Shown here: piece by piece, positions 41,514 to 50,396 of the stretch
Numbering within the stretch: position 1 is the first letter of the stretch
How the letters are laid out: each line of letters starts with the position of its first letter
Origin: Rhodanobacter_A agri
GTDB taxonomy: Bacteria; Pseudomonadota; Gammaproteobacteria; Xanthomonadales; Rhodanobacteraceae
NCBI RefSeq assembly: GCF_044904705.1
Contig: NZ_JADIKL010000001.1
Span: 372,001-436,000 of the forward strand
Reading direction: 5' to 3'
DNA length: 64,000 bases
Notes under the pieces: generated by a model
The model's database searches: none
Told to the model about the DNA's origin: nothing
The model's input: only the letters and a program-made list of their open reading frames with translations
Translations under genes and position numbers: made by a program

Positions 41514-42628
41514 GCCAGGATTCACTCAAGCAGCGCGCCGCCGAGTTGCTGGAACTCGCCGGCATACGCATCGACGGCGACGCGCCCACCGACATCCGCG
41601 TACACGACGAACGCATCTACGCGCGCGTGTTCGCGCACGGCTCGCTGGGCCTCGGCGAGGCCTATATGGACGGTTGGTGGGATGTCGACGACCTGATCGG
41701 CTTTTTCACCCAGCTGCTGGGTTCGCACGTGGACGCGCAGCTCAGGACGCTGGACACCTTGATCGCCCATTTCAAGGCACGTTTCGTCAACCTGCAGCGC
41801 GGCGAACACGCCTTCGAAATCGGCAAGGCGCATTACGACCTCGGCAACGACTTGTTCCAGGCCATGCTGGGCAAGCGGCTGGTGTACTCCTGCGGCTACT
41901 GGGCCGAGGCCGGGAACCTCGACGACGCGCAGGCGGCGAAGCTCGACCTGATCTGCCGCAAGCTGCGGCTCGAGCCAGGCCAGCGCGTGCTCGACATCGG
42001 CTGCGGCTGGGGCGAAGCGCTGAAGTACGCCGCGGAAAACTACGGGGTCAGCGGCGTGGGCATTACCGTGTCCGAGCAGCAGGCCGCGTTCGCCCGCGAA
42101 CTGTGCAAAGGCCTGCCGATCGAGATACGCCTGCAGGACTACCGCGAGGTCGACGAGCCGTTCGACGCGGTGTATTCCATCGGCATGTTCGAGCACGTCG
42201 GCGGCAAGAACTATCGCGCCTACTTCGAAACTGTGCGGCGCTGCCTGAAGCCGGGCGGCCTGTCCGTACTCCACTGCATCGGCAGCAACGGCACGCCCGC
42301 GCAGCCCGACCCGTGGATCGAGAAGTACATCTTCCCCAATTCGATGATCCCCGCAATGAGCCAGGTCGCCAGCGCGCTGGAGAACCTGTTCGTGGTCGAG
42401 GACTGGCACAACTTCGGCCCTGACTACGACCGCACCTTGATGGCCTGGCGCGCCAACTTCGACGCCGCCTGGCCGGAGCTGTCGAAAAACTACGACGAAC
42501 GCTTCCGCCGCATGTGGCACTACTACCTCGGCGCCTCCGCCGCGGTGTTCCGCAGCCGCCGCGACCAGCTCTGGCAACTCACCCTGAGTCCGGGTGGCGT
42601 GCCGGGGGGTTACCGAGTGCCGCGTTGA
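41510..42628 (+). CDS. cfa: cyclopropane-fatty-acyl-phospholipid synthase
   Basis: A 372-aa enzyme that uses SAM to turn double bonds of membrane phospholipids into cyclopropane rings. SAM site VLDIGCGWGEALKYAAENYG; other family motifs are GLGEAYMDGWWDVDDL, HYDLGNDLF, YSCGYW, FEHVGGKNY and FPNSMIPAMSQ. Its ATG overlaps the DUF190 stop, so it is translationally coupled to the fluoride operon, which is unusual and suggests membrane hardening with fluoride stress. A 11-bp stem-loop follows. Confidence 0.95.
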   Translation: MSQDSLKQRAAELLELAGIRIDGDAPTDIRVHDERIYARVFAHGSLGLGEAYMDGWWDVDDLIGFFTQLLGSHVDAQLRTLDTLIAHFKARFVNLQRGEHAFEIGKAHYDLGNDLFQAMLGKRLVYSCGYWAEAGNLDDAQAAKLDLICRKLRLEPGQRVLDIGCGWGEALKYAAENYGVSGVGITVSEQQAAFARELCKGLPIEIRLQDYREVDEPFDAVYSIGMFEHVGGKNYRAYFETVRRCLKPGGLSVLHCIGSNGTPAQPDPWIEKYIFPNSMIPAMSQVASALENLFVVEDWHNFGPDYDRTLMAWRANFDAAWPELSKNYDERFRRMWHYYLGASAAVFRSRRDQLWQLTLSPGGVPGGYRVPR

Positions 42629-42665
42629 GGTTGAGATCTCGATGTTCTGACGGAGATCAAAGGCC

Positions 42666-42693
42666 GTTTCGGGCGCTTGCCGGCGCCCGAAAC
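42666..42693 (+). terminator. stem-loop after cfa
   Basis: GTTTCGGGCGC, loop TTGCCG, GCGCCCGAAAC: a perfect 11-bp stem 37 nt after the cfa stop. CGCTTTGG follows, so there is only a short T-run. Confidence 0.6.
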
Positions 42694-42812
42694 CGCTTTG
42701 GAATTAGCGAAAACACAAGAGCAAAAGCCCCCGTCAAGCTGTCCCCCACCCTCCCAATCTGGCACCATCGGCCGGTTATCCGCGCGAACCGCGCGCCTGC
42801 CGACACATCTGC

Positions 42813-45050
42813 ATGAACCTGCAAGCCAACTACGAACAGATCCCGCTCAAGGAATACGCCGAGCGCGCCTACCTCGACTACTCGATGTACGTGGTGCTGG
42901 ACCGCGCCCTGCCTTTCGTGGGCGACGGCCTCAAGCCGGTGCAGCGACGCATCGTCTACGCGATGAGCGAACTGGGCCTCGCCGCCACGGCCAAGCCGAA
43001 GAAGTCCGCCCGCACCATCGGCGACGTGATCGGCAAGTTCCATCCGCACGGCGACACCTCGTGCTACGAGGCGATGGTGCTGATGGCGCAGCCGTTCTCC
43101 TATCGCTACCCGCTGGTCGACGGCCAGGGCAACTTCGGCTCGCCGGACGATCCCAAGAGCTTTGCGGCGATGCGCTACACCGAGAGCAAGCTCAGCCCGA
43201 TCGCCGAGGCGCTGCTGGGTGAGCTGGGCCAGGGCACGGTGGACTGGGTGCCGAACTTCGACGGCACGCTGGAGGAGCCCTCGTGGCTACCCGCGCGCGT
43301 GCCGCACGTACTGCTCAACGGCTCGATGGGCATTGCGGTGGGCATGGCCACCGACATCCCGCCGCACAACCTGCGCGAACTGGTGGCGGCCTGCATCCGC
43401 TTGCTGGACGAGCCCGAGGCCACGGTGGCCGAGCTGTGCGAACACGTGCGCGGCCCGGATTACCCGACCGAAGCGGAAATCATCACTCCGCGCAACGAGC
43501 TGCTGGCGATGTACCAGAACGGCATCGGCTCGGTGCGCGCCCGCGCGGTGTATGTGCGCGAGGAAGGCAACATCGTCATCACCGCGCTGCCGCACCAGGT
43601 CAGCCCCTCGAAGATCCTCGAGCAGATCGCAGCGCAGATGCGCGCGAAGAAGCTGCCGATGATCGAGGACTTGCGCGATGAATCCGACCACGAGAACCCG
43701 ATCCGCCTCGTGCTGGTGCCGCGCTCCAGCCGCGTCGACGCCGACGAGCTGATGCCGCACCTGTTCGCCACCACCGACCTGGAAAAGAGTTTCCGCGTCA
43801 ACCTCAACATGATCGGGCTGGATGGCCGCCCGCAGGTGAAGGATCTGAAGAAAATCCTCACCGAATGGCTGGCGTTCCGCACCAGTACGGTCACCCGCCG
43901 GCTCAACCACCGCCTCGCCAAGGTCGAGCGTCGCCTGCACCTGCTGGAAGGCCTGCGCATCGCCTACCTCAACCTGGACGAGGTGATCCGCATCATCCGC
44001 ACCGAGGAAGAGCCGAAAGCCGTGCTGATGGCACGCTTCGGCCTCAGCGAAGAGCAGACCGACTACATCCTCGAAACCCGCCTGCGCCAGCTGGCCCGTC
44101 TTGAGGAAATGAAAATCAACGCCGAGCGCGACCAGCTCGAAGAGGAACGCGCGCGCATCAACGTGCTGCTGAAATCGCCGGCCAAGCTCAAGGGCCTGAT
44201 CAAGGACGAACTGCGCGCCGACGCCGAGAAATACGGCGACGCGCGCCGTTCGCCGCTGGTCGAGCGCGAAGCGGCGCAGGCGCTGGACGAAAGCGCGCTG
44301 GTGGCCAGCGAGCCGGTCACCGTGGTGTTGAGCCAAAAGGGCTGGATCCGCGCCGCCAAGGGCCACGACATCGACGCCGAGGGCCTGAGCTATCGCGAGG
44401 GCGACGGCCTGCTCGCGGTGGCCAAGGCACGCACCACCCAGCAGGTGGCGGTGATCGACGCCACCGGCCGCAGCTATTCCACACCCGCACACACACTGCC
44501 TTCCGCGCGTGGCAACGGCGAGCCGCTCACCGGCCGCTTCACGCCGCCGGCCGGCGCCAGCTTCGACGCACTGGTCGCCGGCGACAACGACACCCGCCTG
44601 ATCCTCGCCACCGATTTTGGCTACGGCTTCGTCACCCGTTTCGAGGCGCTCACCGGCCGCAACAAGGCCGGCAAGCAGATCATCAGCCTCAGCGACGGCG
44701 CGAAGGTGCTGGCGCCGCAGGCCAGCGCCGATCCCGCCCGCGATCGCATCGTGGTGGTGACCAGCGAAGGCCACCTACTGATGTTCTCGGTGGCCGAATT
44801 GCCGGAACTGGACAAGGGCAAGGGCAACAAACTGATCGACGTACCGAAGAAGCAACTCGTGGAAGGCGAGCGCGTGGCCGGCATCGCCGTGGTCGCCGAA
44901 GGCAAGGGCGAAGTCACCATGTACGCCGGGGCGCGCAAACTCACCCTGAAATGGGCGGATCTGGTCGAGTACGGCGGCAACCGCGCTACCCGCGGCGGCT
45001 TGCTGCCGCGCGGCCTGCGCCGGGTCGAGCGGATCGAGACCACGGGCTGA
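42813..45050 (+). CDS. parC: DNA topoisomerase IV subunit A
   Basis: A 745-aa type II topoisomerase subunit that decatenates replicated chromosomes with ParE. YEQIPLKEYAERAYLDYSMY starts it; the active-site tyrosine is Tyr122 in AAMRYTES, and GKFHPHGDTSCYEAM is the DNA-gate helix. At the position of E. coli Ser80 it has Thr82 and at Ala81 it has Ser83. The C-terminal pinwheel (from about 480) has five or so degenerate repeats such as GWIRAAKGHDID and GYGFVTRFEALTGRNKAGK. parE is not in the window. Confidence 0.96.
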   Translation: MNLQANYEQIPLKEYAERAYLDYSMYVVLDRALPFVGDGLKPVQRRIVYAMSELGLAATAKPKKSARTIGDVIGKFHPHGDTSCYEAMVLMAQPFSYRYPLVDGQGNFGSPDDPKSFAAMRYTESKLSPIAEALLGELGQGTVDWVPNFDGTLEEPSWLPARVPHVLLNGSMGIAVGMATDIPPHNLRELVAACIRLLDEPEATVAELCEHVRGPDYPTEAEIITPRNELLAMYQNGIGSVRARAVYVREEGNIVITALPHQVSPSKILEQIAAQMRAKKLPMIEDLRDESDHENPIRLVLVPRSSRVDADELMPHLFATTDLEKSFRVNLNMIGLDGRPQVKDLKKILTEWLAFRTSTVTRRLNHRLAKVERRLHLLEGLRIAYLNLDEVIRIIRTEEEPKAVLMARFGLSEEQTDYILETRLRQLARLEEMKINAERDQLEEERARINVLLKSPAKLKGLIKDELRADAEKYGDARRSPLVEREAAQALDESALVASEPVTVVLSQKGWIRAAKGHDIDAEGLSYREGDGLLAVAKARTTQQVAVIDATGRSYSTPAHTLPSARGNGEPLTGRFTPPAGASFDALVAGDNDTRLILATDFGYGFVTRFEALTGRNKAGKQIISLSDGAKVLAPQASADPARDRIVVVTSEGHLLMFSVAELPELDKGKGNKLIDVPKKQLVEGERVAGIAVVAEGKGEVTMYAGARKLTLKWADLVEYGGNRATRGGLLPRGLRRVERIETTG

Positions 45051-45157
45051 CGGAGCGGACCGGAACTTCCGGCCGCGACCGGCCGTCCAAGACCATGGCG
45101 TGTCCTCCGTGACACAGCGTCGCGCGTTGTACACGCCATCCCCCGGAGCATCGCCCC

Positions 45158-45598
45158 ATGAAACGGCTAGTCATCGCACTCTCCACCAGCCTGCTGGCCA
45201 CCGCGGCCTTGGCCCAGACTGCCAGCCAGCCGCTCAACCTCAAGCTGCCGCCGCAGAACGATCTGCCGCCCTCCGACCTTCCCGCCCATAGCTCAAGCGC
45301 GTCCAAGCCTGCCACCAGCACTACGCCGGGCATGTATTACGGCGACACCAGCGGCACCACCAACGCCGCGGACGAGCACACCGCCAGCGCCCAGCACTGC
45401 GACGATTCCACCTACAACCAGGCCCAGATGCACGGCAGCGTGGGCATGGGCGTCGTGGGCGGCAACCACATGAGCGGCAACTACCAGACCGGCACGGTGA
45501 ACATCACCAAGAACCTCGGCGACTGCGACCACCCCACCGGCGGCGTCAGCTTTTCGGTCGGCGTGGGCCAGGGCAACTTCCACGGGCGTGGGTGGTAG
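45158..45598 (+). CDS. secreted protein of unknown function
   Basis: A 146-aa protein with a clean signal peptide (MKRLVIALSTSLLATAALAQ), a Ser/Pro/Thr-rich stretch to about residue 60, then a Gly-rich C-terminal part (GSVGMGVVGGNHMSGNYQTG, then VSFSVGVGQGNFHGRGW) with two cysteines (HCDD, DCDH). I recognise no family. GGAG lies upstream. It stands alone after parC. Confidence 0.72.
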   Translation: MKRLVIALSTSLLATAALAQTASQPLNLKLPPQNDLPPSDLPAHSSSASKPATSTTPGMYYGDTSGTTNAADEHTASAQHCDDSTYNQAQMHGSVGMGVVGGNHMSGNYQTGTVNITKNLGDCDHPTGGVSFSVGVGQGNFHGRGW

Positions 45599-45863
45599 GT
45601 CTGCGCGGCGGCAGCTGCTGGGTACCATCGCGCTGACCGACACCGATTGACCGGAAGGAACGGCTGAATTCCGCCGACCGCGGCCTTGCCCGAAGCCAAG
45701 GCGATCCGAATTTCCGCGTGCCTGTGCGAACATGCGCCGCCAGGGCAGCGCCAGCGTGCCCGTCCTACGCCCGACGGTGACAGGCCTTTGGTACGGCGCG
45801 CGCCGATTCACGCCATCTTCGACGGCGAACGTTTCAGCATCCGGCAACCAGGAAGCCACCACG

Positions 45864-47660
45864 GTGACGATTCGAGCGCTGCACCTCGCTTTCCTTCTCG
45901 TAGTTCTGGCGCTCATTCCTTCGCTCGCATTCTCTCAGGAAGCGAAACGCGGCGCCGTCAGCCAGATCGCGCTCGGCGGCGGGCACGCTTGCGCCATCAC
46001 GCAGGAATCGGCGCTGTACTGCTGGGGCGGGAACAAAGACGGCCAGGTCGGCAGCGGTCAGGCAGGCGCCGATGTCGTGGCGCCGGCATTGATTTTTCCC
46101 GACGGCGTCACCCAGGTGGCTGCCGGATTCGACGACACCTGCGCCATCGTGCGCGGCGCATTGTGGTGCTGGGGCAACAATGGTGTCGGCCAGGTCAAGG
46201 CTGGACTGGGTGCACACGTCGACAAGCCGGCGCAGATCCTGCCGAACAACGTGACATCCGTTGCCATGTCGCGCGGCGGGGTCGACCAAACCTGCGCCAT
46301 CGTCGCGGGTGCGCTGCGTTGCTGGGGCTTCGGCGCCAGGAAGCCCGATGCGGAAATCTTCCACGCTGGCGTCACAGCCGTCGATGTGAGCAGCTTGCAG
46401 GATTGCGCGATCGTGCGCGGTGCATTGATGTGCTGGGACAACACCAACAAGGCGCCTCCGAAGGAAATGCTTCATGCCGGCGCAACGTCGGTCGCCGTTC
46501 GCTCCCATCGCGCCTGCGCCCTCGTCAGCGGCGCATTGTGGTGTTGGGGCGACAACGCCGACGGTGAAATCGGCAACGGCCAGAAAGGAGACTTCGTCAG
46601 CCAACCCGTACGCGTGCTCGACTCGGGGGTAAGCGCGGTCGCCATCGGCGACAATCATGCCTGCGCCATCCGGAACGGTGCGTTGCTGTGCTGGGGCAAC
46701 AAGTCCAGCTTCGCCGGACAGTATGGCGGCCAGCACCTCCCGGGCATCGTCCCGAAGCCCACGGTCATCATTCCGGGCGGGGTCGGCGCGCTCGCTGAAA
46801 ACTACTTCGACGACTTGTGTGTCGTGGTCGCCGCCAGGCTCCGCTGCCGCAGCGTTCCAGGAGGAAACCAACATCACCAGATACTGCGCTGGCCGAATGT
46901 CGATACCAGCAAGCTGCCGCTCGATACCGGCATCGGCGACATTGACGCACTGGCCCCGGATACGCCCGCGAAACTTGCGGTACCGGAGAAGCAGGCCTTG
47001 GACCAGCTCGCCGCCTTGGTCGCCAAGCGGCTGAAAGGCGCGCTGGTCTCCGAAGGAAACAACGTCTATCGCGTCAGCCGGGCCGATATGGCAGTCGATC
47101 ACGGCGTGCTGGTGCCGACACTGGTGACTCTCCCGCTCTACCCCATCCGCCGCGCATCCGAGGACAAGGCAAATGGCAGCCTGCTCCGATTCCACGCGAC
47201 CTTGCCCGAAGGCGCGGTGTGCGGCAAACCCGAACCATCCTATGTGCGGTACTGGATGAGCTGGAGCTACGGTCTCTACGTGCAAGCCGATGACCGCTTC
47301 ACACTGGCGGCAGACGCATTCCATGACCTGGCCCGTTGTCGTCACTGGTATTTTGGAGCGGCTGGTCGCAGGACACCACCTGGTCCGACAAAGGCGCGCC
47401 TGCCACCGACGGGGTGTTCCGAAGATTCAACGCCTGCGCCGACACCATCGCGCGCGAATGGTCGCGGCAACCGTTCAAGACATTGCGCGTCGACGCGGTG
47501 GATGGGAACGACCCAAGCCCCGCGGACTGGACCTCGGAGATCGCGCCCCACGCCGGCGATGTGTTCTATTCCGACTTCAGCGAAGCTGCCAACCGCGTGG
47601 TCGTGCAAGCCCGGCGTGGCATGCGACAAGAGGATTTCCGTGTCGAAGCCCGCACCGTGA
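45864..47660 (+). CDS. exported RCC1-repeat protein, 5' part of a frameshifted gene
   Basis: Starts at a GTG with AGGAAG 8 nt upstream and a signal peptide (ALHLAFLLVVLALIPSLAFS). It then has about seven RCC1-like blade units of the form HACAI...GALWCWGNN (seen at HACAITQESALYCWGGN, TCAIVRGALWCWGNN, RACALVSGALWCWGDN, HACAIRNGALLCWGN). After roughly residue 480 (near 47335) the frame stops resembling the rest: it becomes Arg/Pro-rich with no domain, while another frame from 47336 continues a normal protein. So the true product probably ends here or continues in the next feature after a one-base shift. Function unknown; such propellers usually bind proteins or glycans. Confidence 0.7.
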   Translation: MTIRALHLAFLLVVLALIPSLAFSQEAKRGAVSQIALGGGHACAITQESALYCWGGNKDGQVGSGQAGADVVAPALIFPDGVTQVAAGFDDTCAIVRGALWCWGNNGVGQVKAGLGAHVDKPAQILPNNVTSVAMSRGGVDQTCAIVAGALRCWGFGARKPDAEIFHAGVTAVDVSSLQDCAIVRGALMCWDNTNKAPPKEMLHAGATSVAVRSHRACALVSGALWCWGDNADGEIGNGQKGDFVSQPVRVLDSGVSAVAIGDNHACAIRNGALLCWGNKSSFAGQYGGQHLPGIVPKPTVIIPGGVGALAENYFDDLCVVVAARLRCRSVPGGNQHHQILRWPNVDTSKLPLDTGIGDIDALAPDTPAKLAVPEKQALDQLAALVAKRLKGALVSEGNNVYRVSRADMAVDHGVLVPTLVTLPLYPIRRASEDKANGSLLRFHATLPEGAVCGKPEPSYVRYWMSWSYGLYVQADDRFTLAADAFHDLARCRHWYFGAAGRRTPPGPTKARLPPTGCSEDSTPAPTPSRANGRGNRSRHCASTRWMGTTQAPRTGPRRSRPTPAMCSIPTSAKLPTAWSCKPGVACDKRISVSKPAP

Positions 47661-48685
47661 GCATGGTGCGTTGTGTCCACGATTGGCTTCCCGCGTGGAA
47701 ACACGGCAATGGATGGGCGTGGGAACTCGTAGGCGACGGATCCACATACACCTTGCCCGACTGGGTGCGCGAACAGATGGATGCCGAAACGCCTGCCTTG
47801 CCGCCGTATTCGCCAGACGACTTGCTGCGCGCCATCGCGGCCGCACCGCAAATGCAGGGTTACCGGATCGACAGCGCACAGAAGGTAACCGAGGACTGCG
47901 CACCGGCGGTCTGGGGCGACGAATTCACCGTCTACTACCGGTCGAAAGCCATCCAGCACATCTATGTCGCCAATCCGCGTGAGCCCACGAAGCAACCCGT
48001 CCACGAGGGGCCATCCGACCTGGCGTTGCGCTTGGCCAATCGTGCGGGTATCGCCGCAGCGCCGAAGTACGCCATAGCCAAGCCATGGACGAACGATCCG
48101 GCACGCACGCTTGTCGCACTTGCACTGCCCGAGGCCGATGCCGGGTCGACGGCCGATGCGGATGGGCAATCTTTCGCGCTCGAGCTGCTGGTGATGGATA
48201 CCCGTACTGCAAGGGTTCTTGAGCGCTATCACGAAAACAACGCCTTCAACGCCGATGCGTTTTCGTTCAGCGGCATCGACCTGGACACGACCCACGATGA
48301 CCCGGTCGAACCCGGCCATCGTGCCATCGGTCTGCTCGCCAACTACTCGCACACCGGGGCGACCGACGCGGACGTGCAAACACTGCGGCTGTTCCTTGCC
48401 GACGACCACCTGTCGCCGCTGGCCGGGCCGATCGTGATGTCGGTTCAAAGCTCGAATCGGGGGGCGGCCTGTACCGACCTTGGCACACAGACCGAGCGCA
48501 GCATGCGCATCGGCACCACGCGCACGCATGACCATGCCGACCTGATCGTCGACGAAGCGGTGTCGAACCTGGAACCGGCCGCCGGTTCGGGCTGCCCGGG
48601 CAAGCCATCGCCGCCGAAGCGCAAAAGCTGGACACTACACTTTGACGGCCACACGTACCCGGTTCCGAATGGTCTGAGATGGTGA
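47336..48685 (+). CDS. 3' part of the frameshifted RCC1-repeat protein
   Basis: A 449-aa open frame beginning at a TTG with no ribosome site, continuing the gene at 45864-47660 in another frame. Its sequence is ordinary soluble protein (SGWSQDTTWSDKGAPATDGV, AWELVGDGSTYTLPDWV), with cysteines and a closing FDGHTYPVPNGLRW. I recognise no domain. Because the frame change falls in the middle of a segment (FHDLARC then SLVFWSGWSQ) and both parts look selected, a single base lost or gained near 47335 is the simplest reading; a sequencing error is also possible. Confidence 0.68.
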   Translation: MSSLVFWSGWSQDTTWSDKGAPATDGVFRRFNACADTIAREWSRQPFKTLRVDAVDGNDPSPADWTSEIAPHAGDVFYSDFSEAANRVVVQARRGMRQEDFRVEARTVSMVRCVHDWLPAWKHGNGWAWELVGDGSTYTLPDWVREQMDAETPALPPYSPDDLLRAIAAAPQMQGYRIDSAQKVTEDCAPAVWGDEFTVYYRSKAIQHIYVANPREPTKQPVHEGPSDLALRLANRAGIAAAPKYAIAKPWTNDPARTLVALALPEADAGSTADADGQSFALELLVMDTRTARVLERYHENNAFNADAFSFSGIDLDTTHDDPVEPGHRAIGLLANYSHTGATDADVQTLRLFLADDHLSPLAGPIVMSVQSSNRGAACTDLGTQTERSMRIGTTRTHDHADLIVDEAVSNLEPAAGSGCPGKPSPPKRKSWTLHFDGHTYPVPNGLRW

Positions 48686-48689
48686 AGCG

Positions 48690-48980
48690 ATGCACGGCGA
48701 ATACAAGATGCCTGGCGGCAAACTGGTGGTGGTCGACCTCGCGCTGCGCGACGGCCGGCTTGCCGGCGTACAGCTGAGCGGCGATTTCTTCCTGGAACCG
48801 GACGCGGCACTGCCGGCCATCAATGCTGCGCTGGAAGGCCGGCCGGCCGACACCGGCGACGCCATGCTCGTCGCCGGCATCGATGCCGCCCTGCCAGCAG
48901 GCACCACGATGTATGGCATCTCCAGCGAGGCGATCGTCGTAGCGTTGCGCCGTGCACTGCAGGAAGGGGAACCGACATGA
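48690..48980 (+). CDS. lipoate ligase accessory (C-terminal) domain protein
   Basis: A 96-aa protein resembling the small C-terminal domain of lipoate-protein ligase A (KLVVVDLALRDGRLAGVQLSG, GDFFLEPDAALPAINAAL). In two-part ligases this domain is a separate subunit needed for activation of lipoate. Its stop overlaps the start of the catalytic ligase gene (ATGA), so the two are made together. It starts 4 nt after the frameshifted gene's stop. Confidence 0.85.
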   Translation: MHGEYKMPGGKLVVVDLALRDGRLAGVQLSGDFFLEPDAALPAINAALEGRPADTGDAMLVAGIDAALPAGTTMYGISSEAIVVALRRALQEGEPT

Positions 48981-49753
48981 GCCGCAGCAACTGGCGCGAC
49001 CACGACTGGCAGCTGGTCCATGCCGTGCCGCAGGCGCCGCTGCTGCACATGGCGCTGGACGAGGCGCTGCTGGCGGAAGTCGCCGAGGGTCGCCGCCCGC
49101 CCACGCTGCGGCTGTGGGAATGGGCTGCGCCTGCGGTGGTCATTGGCCGCTTCCAGTCGCTGCGCAACGAAGTGGACGGCGATGCTGCGCGGCGCCACGG
49201 CATCGATGTGGTGCGGCGCATCTCCGGCGGCGGCGCGATGTTCATCGAACCGGGCAACACCATCACCTATTCGATCTACGCGCCGCTGTCGATGGTCGAA
49301 GGCCTGAGCTTCCAGGAATCCTATGCATTGATGGATTCATGGGTACTGGAGGCGCTGCGCGAACTGGGCATCGAGGCCTGGTACCAGCCGCTCAACGACA
49401 TCGCCTCCGCCGCGGGCAAGATCGGCGGCGCCGCGCAAACCCGCCGCGGCGGTGCGCTGTTGCATCACGTCACCATGGCCTACGACATCGATGCGGCGAA
49501 GATGCTCGACGTGCTGCGCATCGGCCGCGAGAAACTCTCTGACAAGGGCACCGCCAGCGCCGCCAAGCGCGTGGACCCGCTGCGCAGTCAGACCGGCCTG
49601 CCGCGCGCGGCCATCGTCGAGCGCATGCTCGCCACGTTCCGCCGCCTGCACGGCCTCGCTGATGGTCCCCTGCGCGAAGAGGAACTGGCCCAGGCACAGG
49701 CCTTGGTGCGCGACAAGTTCGGCACCGGGACCTGGATCGCCGACGTCGCCTGA
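48977..49753 (+). CDS. lplA: lipoate-protein ligase A, catalytic subunit
   Basis: A 258-aa ligase that attaches lipoate to E2 and H-protein domains using ATP. The family site is present: RRISGGGAMFIEPGNTITYS, then ASAAGKIGGAAQTRR with the catalytic Lys. It is shorter than the usual LplA (about 330 aa) because the C-terminal domain is encoded by the preceding gene. This split form is known in archaea and some bacteria. A small stem-loop lies after the stop. Confidence 0.88.
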   Translation: MSRSNWRDHDWQLVHAVPQAPLLHMALDEALLAEVAEGRRPPTLRLWEWAAPAVVIGRFQSLRNEVDGDAARRHGIDVVRRISGGGAMFIEPGNTITYSIYAPLSMVEGLSFQESYALMDSWVLEALRELGIEAWYQPLNDIASAAGKIGGAAQTRRGGALLHHVTMAYDIDAAKMLDVLRIGREKLSDKGTASAAKRVDPLRSQTGLPRAAIVERMLATFRRLHGLADGPLREEELAQAQALVRDKFGTGTWIADVA

Positions 49754-49766
49754 CGCCATGCAGCGC

Positions 49767-49784
49767 CCTGCGTTGCGACGCAGG
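49767..49784. terminator. small hairpin between convergent genes
   Basis: CCTGCGT, loop TGCG, ACGCAGG: 7-bp stem in the 46-nt gap between the lipoate ligase and the Nudix gene. Short and without a T-run. Confidence 0.3.
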
Positions 49785-49799
49785 CTTACCCCACCGGCT

Positions 49800-50288
49800 T
49801 CACAAGCGGGTGCACGACCACGATTGCATGCGCCCATCCTTGTAGGGCATCACGCCGTGGAACGGGCGCGCGTCGGCGTCGAACACCAGCGGCAGGAAAT
49901 GGCGGTCGCCTTCCCACATCGGCAGCTCCATCAGCCGCTCGCGCTCCACCCATTCCAGCGTGCCTTCGTGGTTGCCGCCATGCGGCTCGCCGCGGAACTG
50001 GTCGATCAGGAAGATGAAGCCCAGCCAGTCCTCGCCCTGCTTGCCGAAGCCGGGCCAGTTCAAGGTGCCGCGCAGCTGCATCGACAAGCATTCGATGCCG
50101 GCCTCCTCGCGGATCTCGCGGCGCATGCAGGCGGCGATGTCTTCGCCCGGCTCCATCTTGCCGCCCAGGCCGTTGTACTTGCCCAGGTGTTGGTCGTCGG
50201 GCCGTGCATTGCGGTGGATCATCAGCACGCGTGCGCGGTCGGGCGAGAGCACGTAGCCGAGCGTGGCGACGATGGGGGTGTAAGGCAT
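49800..50288 (-). CDS. Nudix hydrolase (8-oxo-dGTPase-like)
   Basis: A 162-aa Nudix pyrophosphohydrolase. The complete Nudix box is GGKMEPGEDIAACMRREIRE followed by EAGI. TPIVATLGYVLSP at the start and RGTLNWPGFGKQGEDWLGF suggest the MutT/MTH1-like group that cleans oxidised nucleotides, but the substrate is not certain. The start at 50288 fits the family; the frame is open 34 codons further. Convergent with the lipoate ligase. Confidence 0.9.
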   Translation of the reverse strand: MPYTPIVATLGYVLSPDRARVLMIHRNARPDDQHLGKYNGLGGKMEPGEDIAACMRREIREEAGIECLSMQLRGTLNWPGFGKQGEDWLGFIFLIDQFRGEPHGGNHEGTLEWVERERLMELPMWEGDRHFLPLVFDADARPFHGVMPYKDGRMQSWSCTRL

Positions 50289-50396
50289 GGCGAAACGGCC
50301 GGGGAAAGCGGCCATTCTAGCGGCTTTGCACCGGACAGCCCGCCCACCCCGGTGCCGGACTTGCGCCGACCGGCACCGGGCGGCGACCATCGGCGG

